From contig JAHEYE010000016.1 of NCBI GenBank assembly GCA_023251695.1, positions 1-5,199 of the forward strand: 5,199 nucleotides of DNA, written 5' to 3'. The notes beneath the pieces are model-generated. The model made no database searches and was not told the origin of the DNA. It saw only the letters and a program-made list of their open reading frames with translations. Of this stretch, positions 1-5,162 are shown in pieces (position 1 is the stretch's first letter; each line of letters begins with the position of its first letter). Source of the DNA: Sphingobacteriaceae bacterium (GTDB lineage: Bacteria; Bacteroidota; Bacteroidia; B-17B0; Aurantibacillaceae). A program made the position numbers and the translations under genes.

Positions 1-471
1 GAAGAAAAAAAAGCTATCAAACAAATTGAGGATGACGAATGGTTTCACCGCGAGGAGGTTTTAGAAATTATGAAGGAATATGGCATTCCGGTTTCAAAAT
101 GGTACGAATTCAGGTTTTATGTGATTGGGAAAATTATCTGGTACAGTTGTTATGTGATTGGCTGGTTTATGCCCTTTTATTTTGCGGGCAGATTAGAAAG
201 TGGTAACGTGTGCGAATATTTCAGAATGAAAATCTGGTTTAATGAATTAGGCATAACCAAACACGACCGTATCTTGTACGATATGGGTATTAAAGAAAAG
301 GAACATGAAGTTTATTTTCTGGAGCAAATAAAGGACAATAAACTCCTCCCCTTTTTCGAAAAACTATTTTTTTGGGGGAGTAAGGATAGTTTTAATAATA
401 TTGATTTGGATAAAAAATATCCGGTTGAAAAATCGGATGTGTATTGTTCCAAAGGAAAGCCTTCGGCTTAA
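1..471 (+). CDS. Ferritin-like diiron protein, COQ7/demethoxyubiquinone hydroxylase-like (5' end outside window)
   Basis: The reading frame is open from base 1, so 156 codons of the C-terminal part are visible; the ATG at 70 is internal, because ligand residues lie before it. Numbering from the first codon in the window, there is an ExxH at E13-H16 (EWFH), a lone Glu at E66 (in RLESGN) and a second ExxH at E99-H102 (EKEH). This is the order of iron ligands in helices 2, 3 and 4 of ferritin-like carboxylate diiron proteins, and the spacing resembles COQ7. The first helix, with the remaining Glu, would lie upstream. A hydrophobic aromatic stretch at about residues 39-63 precedes the third ligand, as in membrane-associated COQ7 relatives. 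The substrate cannot be told: Bacteroidota use menaquinone rather than ubiquinone, so a hydroxylase name would only be a family label. The next gene starts 25 bp downstream on the same strand, suggesting cotranscription. Confidence 0.75.
   Translation, partial: EEKKAIKQIEDDEWFHREEVLEIMKEYGIPVSKWYEFRFYVIGKIIWYSCYVIGWFMPFYFAGRLESGNVCEYFRMKIWFNELGITKHDRILYDMGIKEKEHEVYFLEQIKDNKLLPFFEKLFFWGSKDSFNNIDLDKKYPVEKSDVYCSKGKPSA
457..469 (+). other. Small perfect hairpin across the end of the first gene
   Basis: AAGCC-TTC-GGCTT is a perfect 5-bp stem with a 3-base loop that includes the first base of the stop codon. What follows is A-rich rather than T-rich, so it does not look like an intrinsic terminator for the plus strand. 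It could be chance, or an mRNA 3'-end or processing hairpin between two cotranscribed genes. Its CCTTCGG core recurs in the repeats near 3503-3579. Confidence 0.25.
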
Positions 472-496
472 AAAGGAAGAAATTTAAAATTTATTC

Positions 497-982
497 GTGA
501 GACAAATTACATTCATACTCTTTTTAGCATCACTTTCTGCATGTAACACCAACAACACTACTATGAATGAGATTGACAGTAAGACCGCTTACGAAATTTC
601 GAAAACATTTCCAGTTTCCAGGGATAAAGTTTATGCTGCTTTAACCGACTCAACCGTTCTCAAAAAAATATGGGGCGTGCAAAGCATTCATGTGGATGCC
701 CGTGTTGGCGGAGAAACAAAGGCCGTTTTTATTGAGGGCGGTAATGATTGGAGCTTTACGATAACTTACAATGAAGTCATTCCAAATGAAAAACTAAAAT
801 GGATCACACATTTCAAAAGCTTTCCAAATAAAGAAACAAGAGTGACTTTACTTTTCAAAAAAGCAGATGAAGGAACAGAATTTGTAATAAGAATGGAGAA
901 TTTTGAAAATGAAGAAGAACGGAATGCCAATAAAGGGGCTTGGGAACACGGACTTACTGTTTTAGACAGTATTCTTAAATAA
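497..982 (+). CDS. SRPBCC/AHSA1-domain lipoprotein, GTG start
   Basis: The protein has 161 residues. Residues 1-16 (MRQITFILFLASLSAC) form a short lipoprotein signal: a basic start, a hydrophobic core and an LSAC lipobox with Cys16 as the lipidated residue. An Asn/Thr-rich linker follows (17-22). Residues about 30-160 form an SRPBCC fold of the AHSA1 / polyketide-cyclase-like type, with VSRDKVYAALTD near the start, the RVGGE turn near 70, central beta strands (DWSFTITYNEV, LKWITHF) and a closing helix (AWEHGLTVLDSIL). Such domains bind hydrophobic ligands in a deep cavity; the ligand here is unknown. The GTG start is chosen because it alone yields the lipobox and a TAA at 485-487 blocks any earlier start. 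An in-frame ATG at 563 (residue 23) would give a cytosolic version of the bare domain. No acidic residues follow the Cys, so the Bacteroidota surface-export signal is not evident and a periplasmic position is more likely. It follows the diiron gene by 25 bp. Confidence 0.82.
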   Translation: MRQITFILFLASLSACNTNNTTMNEIDSKTAYEISKTFPVSRDKVYAALTDSTVLKKIWGVQSIHVDARVGGETKAVFIEGGNDWSFTITYNEVIPNEKLKWITHFKSFPNKETRVTLLFKKADEGTEFVIRMENFENEEERNANKGAWEHGLTVLDSILK

Positions 983-1144
983 AATTACAAAAGGCAAGTT
1001 TATCCAACTAAGCACTATTGTATGGGTAAGATTTAATCGGGCAATAAACAATTTAGCTATCATGGTCGCCGACAAGCCAAGTTGTCCTAACTATCTCCTA
1101 ATTCAACTAAAGCAAAAATCCTCATTTTTTTGATATTTTATAAA
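983..1144. other. Intergenic spacer, no gene seen
   Basis: Reading both strands gives only very short frames, such as a 23-codon one from ATG 1062 that has no recognisable content. There is a GC-richer patch around 1061-1085 and an AT-only inverted repeat (AAAAAT / ATTTTT, 1114-1129) too weak to call a terminator. The AT-rich end leads into the promoter and operator region of the next operon. Confidence 0.5.
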
Positions 1145-1184
1145 AAACAATAAATATTTATTGTTTATCAATAATTATTTATTA
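1145..1184. promoter_or_regulatory. Tandem operator-like sites for the DUF2975/HTH operon
   Basis: Site 1 (1145-1166) is a perfect 22-bp palindrome with arm AAACAATAAAT. Site 2 (1169-1184, CAATAATTATTTATTA) matches the 16-bp core of site 1 (1148-1163, CAATAAATATTTATTG) at 14 of 16 positions and is itself an imperfect palindrome. The two cores are offset by exactly 21 bp, two helical turns, so dimers would sit on the same face of the DNA. Site 1 covers the presumed -33 element and site 2 runs into the -7 element. This is the layout expected for repression by a dimeric Cro/C1-type protein, and such a protein is encoded second in the operon. That it binds here is inference. Confidence 0.55.
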
Positions 1185-1190
1185 CTTTTG
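1160..1190 (+). promoter_or_regulatory. Bacteroidota-type promoter for DUF2975/HTH operon
   Basis: TACTTTTG at 1183-1190 is an exact match to the Bacteroidota -7 consensus TAnnTTTG. ATTG at 1160-1163, with 19 bp between, serves as a -33 element (consensus TTTG, one mismatch). Transcription would begin near 1195, leaving about 24 nt before the ATG at 1219. Both elements are overlapped by the operator-like sites. Confidence 0.6.
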
Positions 1191-1218
1191 TGATAGCATA
1201 AAAAAATTGCAAAACATC

Positions 1219-1698
1219 ATGAAAAGAATTTCGACCCTATTTCTTCAGGCTGTCATTGTGCTTATCGGCATTGTGGCGGTTGCCATTTTGATTCGGGTTC
1301 CCTTAATTGAGGGAAGAGCTGAAAATTTAGACCTCTTAAGCATTTACACTGACCCATTCATCTTGTATGGCTACGCAACATCAATCGCATTCTTTGTAGC
1401 GCTGTCTAAGGCGTTCAGATTACTTGGATACATAGGCCAAAATAAAGTATTCTCATCAGACTCTGTTAAGGCTTTAAAGGGTATAAAGTATTGCGCTGTC
1501 ATAATAAGTATTTTAATAGTGACGGCAGGGTTATTCATAAAGCTATTCCATAATAAGGACGACGATCCTGCGGGTTTTATTGCCCTATGTATCGTCACTA
1601 CATTTACTTCCATAGTTGTTGCAACTGCTGCAGCTATTTTTGAAAAAATCTTGCAGAATGCCATAGATATGAAATCTGAAAATGACTTAACAATTTAA
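1219..1698 (+). CDS. DUF2975 family membrane protein (YoaS-like)
   Basis: The protein has 159 residues from ATG 1219; an in-frame TTG at 1207 would add four residues but is less likely. Four hydrophobic helices are seen at about residues 8-30, 48-70, 90-110 and 118-141. Family-typical features are the segment between helices 2 and 3 (NKVFSSDSVKALKGIKY, about 75-91) and the C-terminal tail ending ENDLTI directly before the regulator gene. DUF2975 proteins are inner-membrane proteins of unknown function that are commonly paired with a small YozG-like HTH gene, as with yoaS and yozG in Bacillus subtilis. Here the HTH start lies 3 bp after this stop, so the two are surely cotranscribed. A plausible but unproven idea is that the membrane protein senses a signal or controls the regulator. 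No Shine-Dalgarno sequence is visible. Confidence 0.88.
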   Translation: MKRISTLFLQAVIVLIGIVAVAILIRVPLIEGRAENLDLLSIYTDPFILYGYATSIAFFVALSKAFRLLGYIGQNKVFSSDSVKALKGIKYCAVIISILIVTAGLFIKLFHNKDDDPAGFIALCIVTTFTSIVVATAAAIFEKILQNAIDMKSENDLTI

Positions 1699-1701
1699 GC
1701 T

Positions 1702-1929
1702 ATGCCAATTATTGTAAATTTAGACGTGATGATGGCCAAACGAAAAATTTCCCTGAATGAACTTTCGGAAAGAGTTGATTTGACCTTATCAAACCTTTCT
1801 ATCTTAAAGACAGGGAAGGCGAAAGCAATTCGTTTTAGCACTCTGGAGGCAATTTGCAAAGCATTAGATTGCCAACCAAGTGACATTTTAGAATATGTAA
1901 ATGACAAAAAAAGAACCTCGAACCGCTAA
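1702..1929 (+). CDS. YozG-like Cro/C1-type HTH transcriptional regulator
   Basis: The 75-residue protein is essentially a lone helix-turn-helix domain. Helix 1 lies at about residues 6-15 (NLDVMMAKRK), helix 2 at 17-25 (SLNELSERV) and the recognition helix at 28-37 (TLSNLSILKT). The basic GKAKAIR turn follows, then FSTLEAICKALDC and QPSDILEY (45-65). This is the strongly conserved pattern of the HTH_26 / YozG group. It should be a cytosolic DNA-binding protein acting as a dimer. It is the second gene of a two-gene operon behind the DUF2975 gene, and the tandem palindromic sites over the operon promoter suggest autoregulation. The short tail NDKKRTSNR is charged and probably disordered. Its stop lies 28 bp from the stop of the convergent gene. 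Confidence 0.93.
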   Translation: MPIIVNLDVMMAKRKISLNELSERVDLTLSNLSILKTGKAKAIRFSTLEAICKALDCQPSDILEYVNDKKRTSNR

Positions 1930-1957
1930 TTCGGATTTTTGTAACAGCGGATGGACA

Positions 1958-3232
1958 CTAAGTCTTCTGCTTTTTCTTTTTAGCGGCCGGGAAAAGAATA
2001 TTATTTAATATTAAACGGTAACCGGCAGAATTAGGATGTAGACTTAAATCTGTTGGAGGATCCTCTACCCTATGCAAATAATCTTCAGGATCATGTCCGC
2101 CATAAAAAGTCCATGTACCTTTTCCGTGCTCACCATGTATGTAACGGGCTTCATTGAATGCTTTCGACTCACCAAGAACTAAAACATTTTTCTTTACATA
2201 ATTTTTATTGAAAGCAACAGTTTGTCCCCAAAAACCTTGGATGGTGCTTATATGATTCTGATTTAACATGGTTGGTACAGGATCCCATTTTGCAGAGAAA
2301 TCAAATAAACTGAATACATCAGTTTCTTTTGTCATACCATATTGTTGTTGTCTTGTACCATAGGTATCAATGGTTGAGAATTCATATTCCATCGGATTCA
2401 GCATCAATTTATATTTTTCGAAAGCATAGCCTTTAGAAAAATCAAGCTTGCTATTCATGTTTGCATCAGCAGGATCGTGATCGTACATCTCAGCACAAAT
2501 ATCAACCCCTTCGGCTGCAAGACCAATGTCGTAGCTGTCGGTAGCACTGCACATCGCAAAGAGAAATCCGCCACCAAAAACATATTCATTTATTTTTTTT
2601 GCAACAGCTAATTTTAATTGCGACACCTTACTATAACCAAATTTTGCGGCAACGGTTTCATTTTCTTTTACCTCGGCCTGATACCAGGCTGCGTGCCGGA
2701 ACTGCGCATAGAACCGTCCGTACTGTCCGGTAAAGTCTTCATGATGCAAATGCAACCAATCATATTCTTTGAGTTTACCATTCAATAGTTCTTCATCATA
2801 TACAATATCATAAGGAATTTCTGCATAAGTTAACACAAGGGTAACCGCATCATCCCAGGGTTGTTTTGTTTTAGGAGAGTAAACCGCAATTTTCGGGGCT
2901 TTCTCAAGTTTAATAGCATCCTGATTTATTTCAGGGTTAGAAATTTCAACTAAAATTGAATTTGATTGTGCATCTGAAATGATTTCGTAGCTCACACCCC
3001 TGATGAGGCACTCGTTACTAACCGGTTTAGCATTCGGAATCATAAAACTACCGCCTCTGTAATTCAACAACCATCGTATTTCCAATTCTCCCTTAAGCGC
3101 CCAATAAGCAATACCATATGCTTTTAAATGATTCCTCTGGCTGTCATCCATCGGAATTAAAATATAGCTCGCTTTCAGGTTTTGTAAACCCAAAACAATA
3201 AATGCAAATAGGATGAAGAGTGATTTCCGCAC
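1958..3232 (-). CDS. Conserved exported Bacteroidota protein (database name 'asparagine synthetase B' is doubtful)
   Basis: The protein has 424 residues with a GTG start at 3232. Residues 1-21 form a Sec signal peptide (MRKS, hydrophobic core, LKA before the cut), so it is periplasmic or secreted. I recognise the family from memory: relatives in Bacteroidota open with ILIPMDDSQ-NHLKAYGI, end in AAKKKKQKT, and are often deposited as asparagine synthetase B. That name is not supported here: there is no N-terminal catalytic Cys, no glutaminase domain and no ATP-binding PP-loop. Conserved-looking segments are KIAVYSPKTKQPWDDAV (114-130), the His/acid cluster DWLHLHHEDF (158-167), GGGFLFAMCSATDS (220-233, Cys228), AKWDPVPTM (314-322) and GGHDPEDYLHR (378-388). 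A Cys in a Gly-rich strand-turn recalls the nucleophile elbow of class I glutamine amidotransferase/DJ-1-like folds, but that is inference. No clear promoter was found upstream. Confidence 0.85.
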   Translation of the reverse strand: MRKSLFILFAFIVLGLQNLKASYILIPMDDSQRNHLKAYGIAYWALKGELEIRWLLNYRGGSFMIPNAKPVSNECLIRGVSYEIISDAQSNSILVEISNPEINQDAIKLEKAPKIAVYSPKTKQPWDDAVTLVLTYAEIPYDIVYDEELLNGKLKEYDWLHLHHEDFTGQYGRFYAQFRHAAWYQAEVKENETVAAKFGYSKVSQLKLAVAKKINEYVFGGGFLFAMCSATDSYDIGLAAEGVDICAEMYDHDPADANMNSKLDFSKGYAFEKYKLMLNPMEYEFSTIDTYGTRQQQYGMTKETDVFSLFDFSAKWDPVPTMLNQNHISTIQGFWGQTVAFNKNYVKKNVLVLGESKAFNEARYIHGEHGKGTWTFYGGHDPEDYLHRVEDPPTDLSLHPNSAGYRLILNNILFPAAKKKKQKT

Positions 3233-3326
3233 GAATTAAAGTTACGAAAATATGGATTATAAGGCGTCTTTTTGATGATTTTTAACAGCAAACTCTAGTC
3301 ATACCACTATAGGTTTTAATGCGGAT

Positions 3327-3356
3327 TTTGAAATTAAAAATTATTTTGTATCTTTA
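3327..3356 (+). promoter_or_regulatory. Promoter for the small exported protein gene
   Basis: TTTG at 3327-3330 and TATCTTTA at 3349-3356 (one mismatch to TAnnTTTG) are separated by 18 bp, close to the Bacteroidota -33/-7 pattern. Transcription would start near 3361, only a few bases before the ATG at 3365, predicting an almost leaderless mRNA. Confidence 0.45.
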
Positions 3357-3364
3357 GTATTCCA

Positions 3365-3499
3365 ATGAGAAAAGCCACAAAAATTTTCGCCCTTTTTTTA
3401 GTCCTTTTTGGGATTATTGCAAGCGATTGCGCTTACCGCAAAGATTGCGGCGGACGCCGGAAAAAGAAAATAAAAACCAATATGGGTGGTTATATGTAG
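3365..3499 (+). CDS. Small exported/lipoprotein-like basic protein, 44 residues
   Basis: ATG to TAG gives 44 residues. MRKATK is followed by a hydrophobic stretch, about residues 7-19 (IFALFLVLFGIIA), then SDC with Cys22, a second Cys at 28 and a strongly basic tail ending GGRRKKKIKTNMGGYM. The charge and hydrophobicity pattern is that of a signal peptide followed by a short mature part. Cys22 could be a lipidation site, but Asp at -1 is unusual for a lipobox, so an anchored or disulfide-bonded (Cys22-Cys28) peptide is also possible. The promoter-like sequence just upstream and the organised composition argue that it is real. The function is unknown. It is divergent from the 424-residue gene and lies just before hairpin-forming repeats. 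Confidence 0.6.
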   Translation: MRKATKIFALFLVLFGIIASDCAYRKDCGGRRKKKIKTNMGGYM

Positions 3500-3502
3500 A
3501 TT

Positions 3503-3579
3503 AGTTGGGAGTTAATGCCAAAGGCATCCCTTCGGGAGAGTTCGGAGTTGGGAGTTAATGCCAAAGGCATCCCTTCGGG
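3503..3579 (+). repeat. Two exact 34-bp direct repeats, each with two hairpins
   Basis: Copies at 3503-3536 and 3546-3579 are identical over 34 bp and have a 43-bp period; the 3' flank (AGAGTTC / GGAGGTTC) is also similar. Each copy holds ATGCC-AAA-GGCAT, extended by outer GGG/CCC pairing around a bulge, followed by a CCC-TTC-GGG stem (TCCC/GGGA in the first copy). The array starts 3 bp after the stop of the small gene. It could shape the 3' end of that transcript, or be a fragment of a dispersed extragenic repeat family. No T-run follows, so a standard intrinsic terminator is not evident. Confidence 0.75.
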
Positions 3580-3662
3580 GGAGGTTCTAGAATAGTCATC
3601 TTTATTTATCCAATAATTTTCTGTTCGATTACACATTTTAAAACATTTTCTTACATAGACGC

Positions 3663-3730
3663 TGCCGAAGGGCTCACAGATTATTTGAATTATCTAAAAT
3701 AATCTTAACTTAGTGTCAGCCCTTGGGGCA
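3663..3730. repeat. Nested inverted-repeat element abutting the glycosyltransferase start
   Basis: The outer arms TGCCGAAGGGCT (3663-3674) and AGCCCTTGGGGCA (3718-3730) are complementary apart from one mismatch and one extra base. Inside lies a perfect 9-bp inverted repeat, AGATTATTT (3678-3686) and AAATAATCT (3697-3705), around a 10-base loop. CAC (3675-3677) and GTG (3713-3715) add further pairing. The element ends two bases before the ATG at 3732. It could be a small palindromic mobile or REP-like unit, a cruciform-forming operator, or an mRNA hairpin next to the start codon. Confidence 0.65.
3684..3713 (+). promoter_or_regulatory. Possible promoter of the glycosyltransferase gene, inside the inverted repeat
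   Basis: TTTG at 3684-3687 and TAACTTAG at 3706-3713 (one mismatch to TAnnTTTG) have an 18-bp spacing. Transcription would start near 3718, about 14 nt before the ATG. The -33 element overlaps the left arm of the 9-bp inverted repeat, so a protein bound there would block it. AT-rich sequence makes chance matches common, so this is tentative. Confidence 0.35.
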
Positions 3731-3731
3731 T

Positions 3732-5162
3732 ATGAAATTAAACTTAAAAATAAACAATTACCCCTTTTGGATTTTTCTCGCTATTGCTGTTAAAGGCCTC
3801 TTCTTTTGGTCACAAGTTTATTCTTATTATCACGAAACCGCACCTTTAATCGGGCATTACACTCACGACTCCGGTGAATATTATGGAGGAATGAATCATT
3901 TTTATGAGCATGGCACCTATAAACCTGATATACGCATGCCGGGATTAGGTGTTATTTACCTTCTCTTCCGATTGTTTTTCGAAAACAATACGGTATTAAA
4001 CATTATTCTTATTCTTCAGTGGCTGGCTTCAGGACTTGCCATATTTACTTTAGCACTAATGATCAGCCGTATTGTAAAACGGGAATCGGCATTTTATTTT
4101 GTTTTCTTCCTTTTCCTTTTTACACATTACGTTTACTTCTGGAATAATTGGCTGTTGAGCGAAAGTTTCGCTATGACTTTTTTCATTTTTGCCATACATT
4201 TCTTAAACCGATTCCTGGTACTCGATCAAAAGAAATATCTATTCTGGGCCGGTTTCTTTTTTACCTGGTGTGTTTTTATAAGACCTGTTTTTTTATTGTT
4301 CTACGGTCTTTCAGCTATTTTCTTACTTATCTATTTCATCAGGGAAAAACGTGGCTTTAAACAAATATTTACACACGCGGTCGCTTTCTTTTTACTCTTC
4401 TGTATTCTTGACTCCGCTTGGATAATCCGGAATTGGAAGGTTAAAAACAAATTCGAATACCTCAATGATATCGACTGGTACTCGAAACTGAGTCCGCATT
4501 CCCCGGATCCTGCCTTGTATTTTTTTCTCGAATCATGGGGTGGCGATCTCGAAAATGAACGGAATTGGTTTGAAATTGATTACGAAATTGATTACCGTTA
4601 CCGCGATACAATAATCCCTGATAGAATTTACACCAGTCAGTTTAACCGCGACAGCCTTGTACTGGTAAAGAAAAGAATTCAATGGTATAAAGTACACCCC
4701 AGCGATTCAATTGTTGCTTACATCAATAATTCATTGATGGCCTTTACAGCATCCATAAAAGATGAGCAGCCATTTACCTTTTATATCGGGTCGGGACTTA
4801 TTTTTATGAAACGGCAGATATTCAGCGGCTATTTCCCTTATAATGCATTTGACGAAAATTTCCAACGGCTACCGCTTTATAAAAAGATTGGTAAACTATC
4901 AATAGCGGTTTTATTTTTTATTCTATTTTTTACCGGTCTCCTTTATTCATTCTATGTCTTATTAAGAAATAATAAAAGCTACATTTTGTTCCTACTTATT
5001 ATTTGTGCCTATGCGAACTTAATTTACATTGCTTTCTTCTTTAAAACGCCGGAGTTCAGATACGTATTACCAAGCGCCATCGTATTCTTTTGTTTAACCG
5101 CTATTCTCGCCAATAAATTATGGTGCCGTTTTAAAAGCCGCTCTTCTTCTGTAAAACAATAA
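3732..5162 (+). CDS. GT-C fold glycosyltransferase, family 39/ArnT-like
   Basis: The protein has 476 residues from ATG 3732; an in-frame TTG at 3723 lies inside the upstream inverted repeat and is less likely. It is polytopic, with about ten hydrophobic helices between residues 12 and 462. Its pattern is that of PMT_2/GT39-type enzymes, which move a sugar from a polyprenyl-phosphate donor on the outer face of the inner membrane. After the first helix comes a periplasmic loop with Asp46 (THDSGEYY), the likely catalytic acid, then HGTY and RMPGLG (68-73). NWLLSESFAM (139-148) has the family's Glu at 144. FIRP (182-185), WIIRNW (230-235) and the late FRYVLPS (442-448) also fit the family. A loop of about 150 residues (236-386) sits on the periplasmic side. 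The acceptor (lipid A, glycan or protein) cannot be told. It may be a single gene, since the upstream neighbour is separated by repeats and the right-hand neighbour may be convergent. Confidence 0.85.
   Translation: MKLNLKINNYPFWIFLAIAVKGLFFWSQVYSYYHETAPLIGHYTHDSGEYYGGMNHFYEHGTYKPDIRMPGLGVIYLLFRLFFENNTVLNIILILQWLASGLAIFTLALMISRIVKRESAFYFVFFLFLFTHYVYFWNNWLLSESFAMTFFIFAIHFLNRFLVLDQKKYLFWAGFFFTWCVFIRPVFLLFYGLSAIFLLIYFIREKRGFKQIFTHAVAFFLLFCILDSAWIIRNWKVKNKFEYLNDIDWYSKLSPHSPDPALYFFLESWGGDLENERNWFEIDYEIDYRYRDTIIPDRIYTSQFNRDSLVLVKKRIQWYKVHPSDSIVAYINNSLMAFTASIKDEQPFTFYIGSGLIFMKRQIFSGYFPYNAFDENFQRLPLYKKIGKLSIAVLFFILFFTGLLYSFYVLLRNNKSYILFLLIICAYANLIYIAFFFKTPEFRYVLPSAIVFFCLTAILANKLWCRFKSRSSSVKQ

Noticed and set aside
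1114..1129. AAAAAT / ATTTTT inverted repeat after the SRPBCC gene
   Set aside because: It is made only of A and T pairs and lies over 130 bp past the stop, so it does not support a terminator call.
1062..1133. 23-codon plus-strand frame and an attC-like look of the GC-richer patch near 1061-1110
   Set aside because: The peptide has no recognisable feature, and the required integron core motifs (GTTRRRY and RYYYAAC in the right order) are not present.
1371..1907. Minus-strand open frames opposite the DUF2975 and HTH genes
   Set aside because: They lie antisense to two well-recognised genes, and their translations show no domain, signal or plausible start context.
1923..1950. Inverted repeat CCGCT / AGCGG between the convergent HTH and exported-protein genes
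   Set aside because: A 5-bp stem with an 18-base loop and no T-run directly after it on either strand is too weak to call a bidirectional terminator, although the position would suit one.
3233..3326. Promoter search upstream of the minus-strand exported gene
   Set aside because: TATTTTCG and TAACTTTA resemble a -7 element, but no TTTG lies at the expected distance, so no promoter is called.
4148..4360. Plus-strand 70-codon frame inside the glycosyltransferase gene
   Set aside because: It is out of frame within a confidently identified membrane protein, and its aromatic-rich translation is a frame-shifted image of the transmembrane helices.
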